NCBI RefSeq assembly: GCF_005889735.1
Contig: NZ_VCKY01000030.1
Span: forward strand, 1-62,426
Direction of reading: 5' to 3'
DNA: 62,426 nucleotides
From: Nonomuraea turkmeniaca
GTDB taxonomy: Bacteria > Actinomycetota > Actinomycetes > Streptosporangiales > Streptosporangiaceae
Shown here in pieces: positions 61,401 through 62,426 of this stretch (position 1 is its first letter; every line of letters begins with the position of its first letter). Made by a program: the position numbers and the translations under genes. The notes beneath the pieces are model-generated. The model was given only the letters and a program-made list of their open reading frames with translations, did not search any database and was not told where the DNA came from.

Positions 61401-62049
61401 GGCGCACCCCGGTGGTGAAGGTCAGCACCGGGGAGGTGGTGGTCGAAAGGTCGTAGGAGTCGCGGGCGGTGACCGTCCACCAGTACTGCTTGCCCCAGCT
61501 CAGCTTCCCGGCCGGAACGCTCCAGCTGTTCTTGTTGCCCGTCACATAGCCCGACGTCGTACAGCCGGTGCCGGACATCGACGCGACATCACAGATATTG
61601 AACAAGTACGACATGGCATAGCTGCCGTTGTTGCTCTTACCCCACGCGCGCAGCGCCGGCGTCAGCGAATCGACCAGATACCCCTGCTTGGGATACACAT
61701 CCACCAAACTCGGCACGGCCAACAACGCCGCATCGGCCGCCTCGGCCCGCAGCACCCCGGCCGGCAACCGCTTCGACTCCGACGCCTGGGCCTGTGCGGC
61801 GCTCGGCGTCCGGCTCTCCTGCGGCACCGCACCCTTGGGCCGCTTCACCTCAGCACGCCACCCATCGGACGCATCGGCCACAGCGGCGATCTTCGTGGCA
61901 GGCAGCAGCGAAGGCAGCCCCACGGCCGAGCCAGCCATCTGCTGAGGGATCACCGGTAAGGCTCCGGCATCCTGCTGCACCGCTGCGGCGGCCTCCGCCA
62001 CCACCGGTTGGCCCTGCACCACCAGGAGGCCGGGAGCCATAGCCACGAC
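55405..62049 (-). CDS. Giant secreted RHS/YD-repeat protein, 5' end removed by an IS element
   Basis: About 2214 residues from the first internal ATG (62040). The order is: end of a signal peptide (MAPGLLVVQGQPVVAEA), Ala-rich linker, FnIII-like domain (about 120-200), DUF6531-like segment (SVVRTYNSMDPRTDGMFGPGWS), a LamG/lectin domain (about 510-620), tens of YD repeats of the type G(R)LxxxTDPxG, and the RHS core end (YTYANATPMVGTDPTGH) with a variable tip of about 115 residues. The signal peptide start is lost at the IS3 border, so secretion is doubtful today. A long plus-strand open frame opposite it is a codon-bias shadow. Confidence 0.8.
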   Translation of the reverse strand, partial: VVAMAPGLLVVQGQPVVAEAAAAVQQDAGALPVIPQQMAGSAVGLPSLLPATKIAAVADASDGWRAEVKRPKGAVPQESRTPSAAQAQASESKRLPAGVLRAEAADAALLAVPSLVDVYPKQGYLVDSLTPALRAWGKSNNGSYAMSYLFNICDVASMSGTGCTTSGYVTGNKNSWSVPAGKLSWGKQYWWTVTARDSYDLSTTTSPVLTFTTGVRQPAVTSNLANSGVAGQEFNQQNGNYTSTFTDLDVATVGPPLSVVRTYNSMDPRTDGMFGPGWSTRWDMKVIKEVRGASTSALVTYPDGRQVRFKANGDGTFQPPPGMHATLAEQSGGWRLMDKASTSYRFDTSGRLTSITDQRGRSQQLTYDTSGKLTTVTGVGGRSLTFTWQADRVASITSDPIDGQALTWTYGYDAGRLTQVCAPVVAPNCTSHEYGTGSLYRSSVLNSDPFGYWRLGEAAGATSGEDLGTGAGNLTYQGITLGQPGALAATTDTAATFAAGSVVKLPSNTIPHLGDQLSVEAWFKTTQSGVIMAAGDTQNGSDLAQGAMLYVGTDGKLRGSLDAVTTPITSANAVNDGQWHHVALTVAGADQTLYLDGQQVGGMTGTVTAWRTYATLGNGVTDPAKSPAVPSAVQAFPFQGQLDEVALYGKPLTAAEVAGHYAARTGAPHKLSKTTLPSGRVWAVNTYDAKTDRIATHTDKDGGTWKIGDIGVEEQSGEAQVTVTDPDNNTLDYLYDAWRGYRVRGVPDALGHTTWYEYDQAGFLTKVIDRNDIANEIYQDKRGNNLGRQYCRAPGECAIEFWTYYLNASDPFDPRNDKVTAYRDGRSAGDTDNTYATKIDYNTFGEVTKQTTPATADFPQGRSMSTIYTDGSEPAVGGGTTPAGLVKTRADARGNTWSYRYTAAGDLAEQTDPEGLVTKLEHDPIGRLSASTRISEAFPGGAETTFTYDGRGRLLTSTLPGAKNEISNVTHTAQTRIAYDADGNPLTQTVMDATGGEPERITTYTYDGHGRLDSITDPEGGVVRQAWNHRGWTVRTTDPRGTVIEQSFTKRGEPDTSTLKGWTGSPVNPQPARDVVLETRGYDPAGRLVSTVDVMGRKTTNDYWMDNRLKRQIAVGAKLNGSATPRDVVVKAEEYDPAGNLKTSVTGGTKEIVTLYDYDVASRLVARTLDPVNPNDPDPELARKTAFTYDANGNVTQTTLTAAGTTRIETTGYAYNKLNQTTKQTVENGAQDLVTTTTYDDRGLAVATTDPRGNADGANAADYTTTLRYDILDRLVETTAPQMQVDKNGSSSQARPAAKVGYDTVGNQTHQTDPEGRTVASTFDKAGRLTSSTAPQYTPPGGSAITPTVRHGYDAAGQRTSTTDPRGNVTRYEYDQLGRQVRVTDPAPDGQPAGTWVSEYDMAGEQLASIDPTGARIQATYDDLGRQITATQIERKPASAAYTTTMEYDDAGRLIKQTAPGPNPATRVTTFTVNAAGEVTSTTDPATNKTTMEYDLAGRLVKTVAPKTITTDLSGNATVAEYDLAGRKISVKDLNGSGAVQRTFGYGYDLAGNATSSTSPEGHITRQTFDALNRPTSLVEPVSASESITTRFGYDATGARTRLTDGRGNATWTSYNSLGLAETVTEPATTAHPNAADRTWTHLYDAAGNQVATIQPGEVRIDRTFDHLGRLTKETGAGGGATSAERTFGYDLAGRATTAGDLAVDYNDRSLPLKVSRATVQETAYAYDALGNPTQRIDAAGTATFTWDNVNRLATATDPVTGRTLTYGYDPASRLKTITATSGQASTQSFDYDAMDRPTTQTLKNGAGTQLAKITYGWDKDDNLTTKTTTGLAGAGTNTYAYDHAGRLTSWTAPGGATTAYEWDAAGNRTKAGGKTFTYDERNRLTSGDGTDHTYTPRGTLATSTKAGATTSYTFDAFDRLIADGDSLYSYDALDRVTSRIRGAAKQTFAYAGLGNDLAALRDSGGAVQAAYARDPAGVLLGLKEGAGTAAAALSDLHGDLVATYTTSLQTSTAYDPFGTVITQTGTKTQLGYQGEYTDPDTGKVNMHARWYQPGTGTFTSRDTATLNPNPSIQANRYTYANATPMVGTDPTGHMTYYTPDSNGNYVPSSGGYCQVNISAGTSACTPTIAESDPAWWKENNPEWNPGFSEEEARRVNVVAEGLGAGRDAPDDDFWADNSEEGERARRNFSAFYDPMNPYMEPRMSGTQMGDRVL

Positions 62050-62299
62050 TGAGGTTCCCCCCGTTGCACGGACACCTGAGGTGAGGTCACTCGGCGGTGT
62101 CTGAGGGCCGGTAGAGGCTCTCGTACGTGACGGGGCTGTGCATTCCAATGCTGGAATGGCGCCTGTATGGATTATACCAGCATTCGATCCATTCGAAGAT
62201 GGCGTTGGCGAGTTCTTCGCGGGTATTCCAGATTCTGGTGTCGAGGAGTTCGAGCTGCATCGTTCCCCAGAACGATTCCATCATCGCGTTGTCATAACA
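62050..62299 (-). mobile_element. IS3-family element, 3' end only
   Basis: It encodes the C-terminus of an OrfB integrase (CYDNAMMESFWGTMQLELLDTR..WYNPYRRHSSIGM) on the minus strand, stop at 62087. The plus-strand sequence from 62050 (TGAGGTTCCCCCCGTTGCAC) looks like a terminal inverted repeat, and RHS codons begin right after it. At 62300 the integrase frame breaks into a stop, so the rest of the IS was replaced by another element. Confidence 0.7.
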
Positions 62300-62346
62300 T
62301 TATCCGGCTAATGACGCTGGTTCTGGGCGTTGGCCGGTTAACGCTT

Positions 62347-62425
62347 TCAGCTGACCCGGGTGGTAAGTCGGCGGAGTTGCTCTTCGTGGCGCCGGACGCG
62401 TGCAGCGACGGCTTCCAGGGCGGTG
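62347..62425 (-). CDS. C-terminus of an unidentified helical protein (partial)
   Basis: The frame from the window edge reads ALEAVAARVRRHEEQLRRLTTRVS and stops at 62347-62349. A coiled-coil end like this is found in several mobile-element proteins. Between it and the IS3 remnant lie two similar segments, CCGGCTAATGACGCT and CCGGTTAACGCT, that may belong to an element end. Too short to identify. Confidence 0.35.
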   Translation of the reverse strand, partial: TALEAVAARVRRHEEQLRRLTTRVS

Positions 62426-62426
62426 T

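Noticed and set aside
57997..61959. Very long plus-strand open frame opposite the RHS gene
   Set aside because: It is an antisense shadow of GC-biased YD-repeat codons: composition is Gly/Val/Arg/His-rich, with no domain, start context or plausible product.
1..62426. CRISPR array
   Set aside because: No regularly spaced repeats of 24-40 bp with unique spacers and no cas genes were seen; the only tandem arrays are the 21-bp coding repeat and the two 47-bp copies.

Overview
The window is high-GC actinomycete chromosome, most likely Streptosporangiaceae (Nonomuraea-like). The evidence is GTG-rich starts, a BldC homologue nearly identical to the Streptomyces protein, and the conserved neighbourhood purF-purM / DUF3073 / valine dehydrogenase / hypothetical / bldC. 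No database was consulted; all family names are recognised from the translated sequence.

1-27.8 kb is mostly ordinary chromosome. It opens with a group II intron relic, an SDR reductase behind tandem operator-like 12-mers, purF and purM. A CGNR-type regulator divergent from a hydrolase follows, then DUF3073, valine dehydrogenase and bldC. Next come TetR and LacI regulators, an amidase overlapping a GH20 hexosaminidase, GNAT, pyrD, a LuxR-type response regulator, a tautomerase and lpd. The block ends with several hypothetical and membrane genes, a DUF418 protein divergent from a TetR regulator across nested inverted repeats, and a secreted GH-FnIII-CBM2 enzyme behind a palindrome.

28.2-38.7 kb is accessory DNA with gene relics (DUF899, DUF4386, a transposase, a TPR protein) and a vapBC-like module. 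Its centre is the most interesting locus: a six-gene operon on the minus strand, 33986 to 29931. It encodes a MauE/DoxX-type redox membrane protein, a TlpA-like thioredoxin, a peptidase-less ABC exporter, an S26 signal peptidase and two paralogous small peptides. Both peptides have six cysteines, a matching leader (DR at 9-10, PE at 17-18) and an AxA sequence at 21-23. The first five genes overlap one another by 1-4 nt. Three TAGC-type heptamers at exact 11-bp spacing precede the operon, which is the layout of SARP binding sites, and a SARP gene converges on it at 29016-29792. I propose a SARP-controlled, disulfide-rich secreted peptide (bacteriocin-like) system without dedicated RiPP-modifying enzymes. 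A related about 55-bp direct repeat lies on either side of this segment.

38.7-52.6 kb holds a secreted beta-propeller/Ig protein, an OmpR-type two-component system followed by a lipoprotein and a MacAB-like exporter, and a tRNA Glu-Asp-Phe cluster directly behind a metallophosphoesterase gene. The exporter ATPase starts with five 21-bp repeats. A metallopeptidase, an MFS transporter, a PspC protein and an acyl-CoA dehydrogenase complete the block.

52.5-62.4 kb looks like an island next to tRNA-Lys: an IS1380-type transposase relic, a pentapeptide-type protein, a candidate nuclease toxin, and a very large secreted RHS/YD-repeat protein. The RHS C-terminal tip appears split by two frame changes, and its 5' end was cut off by an IS3-family element that is itself truncated.
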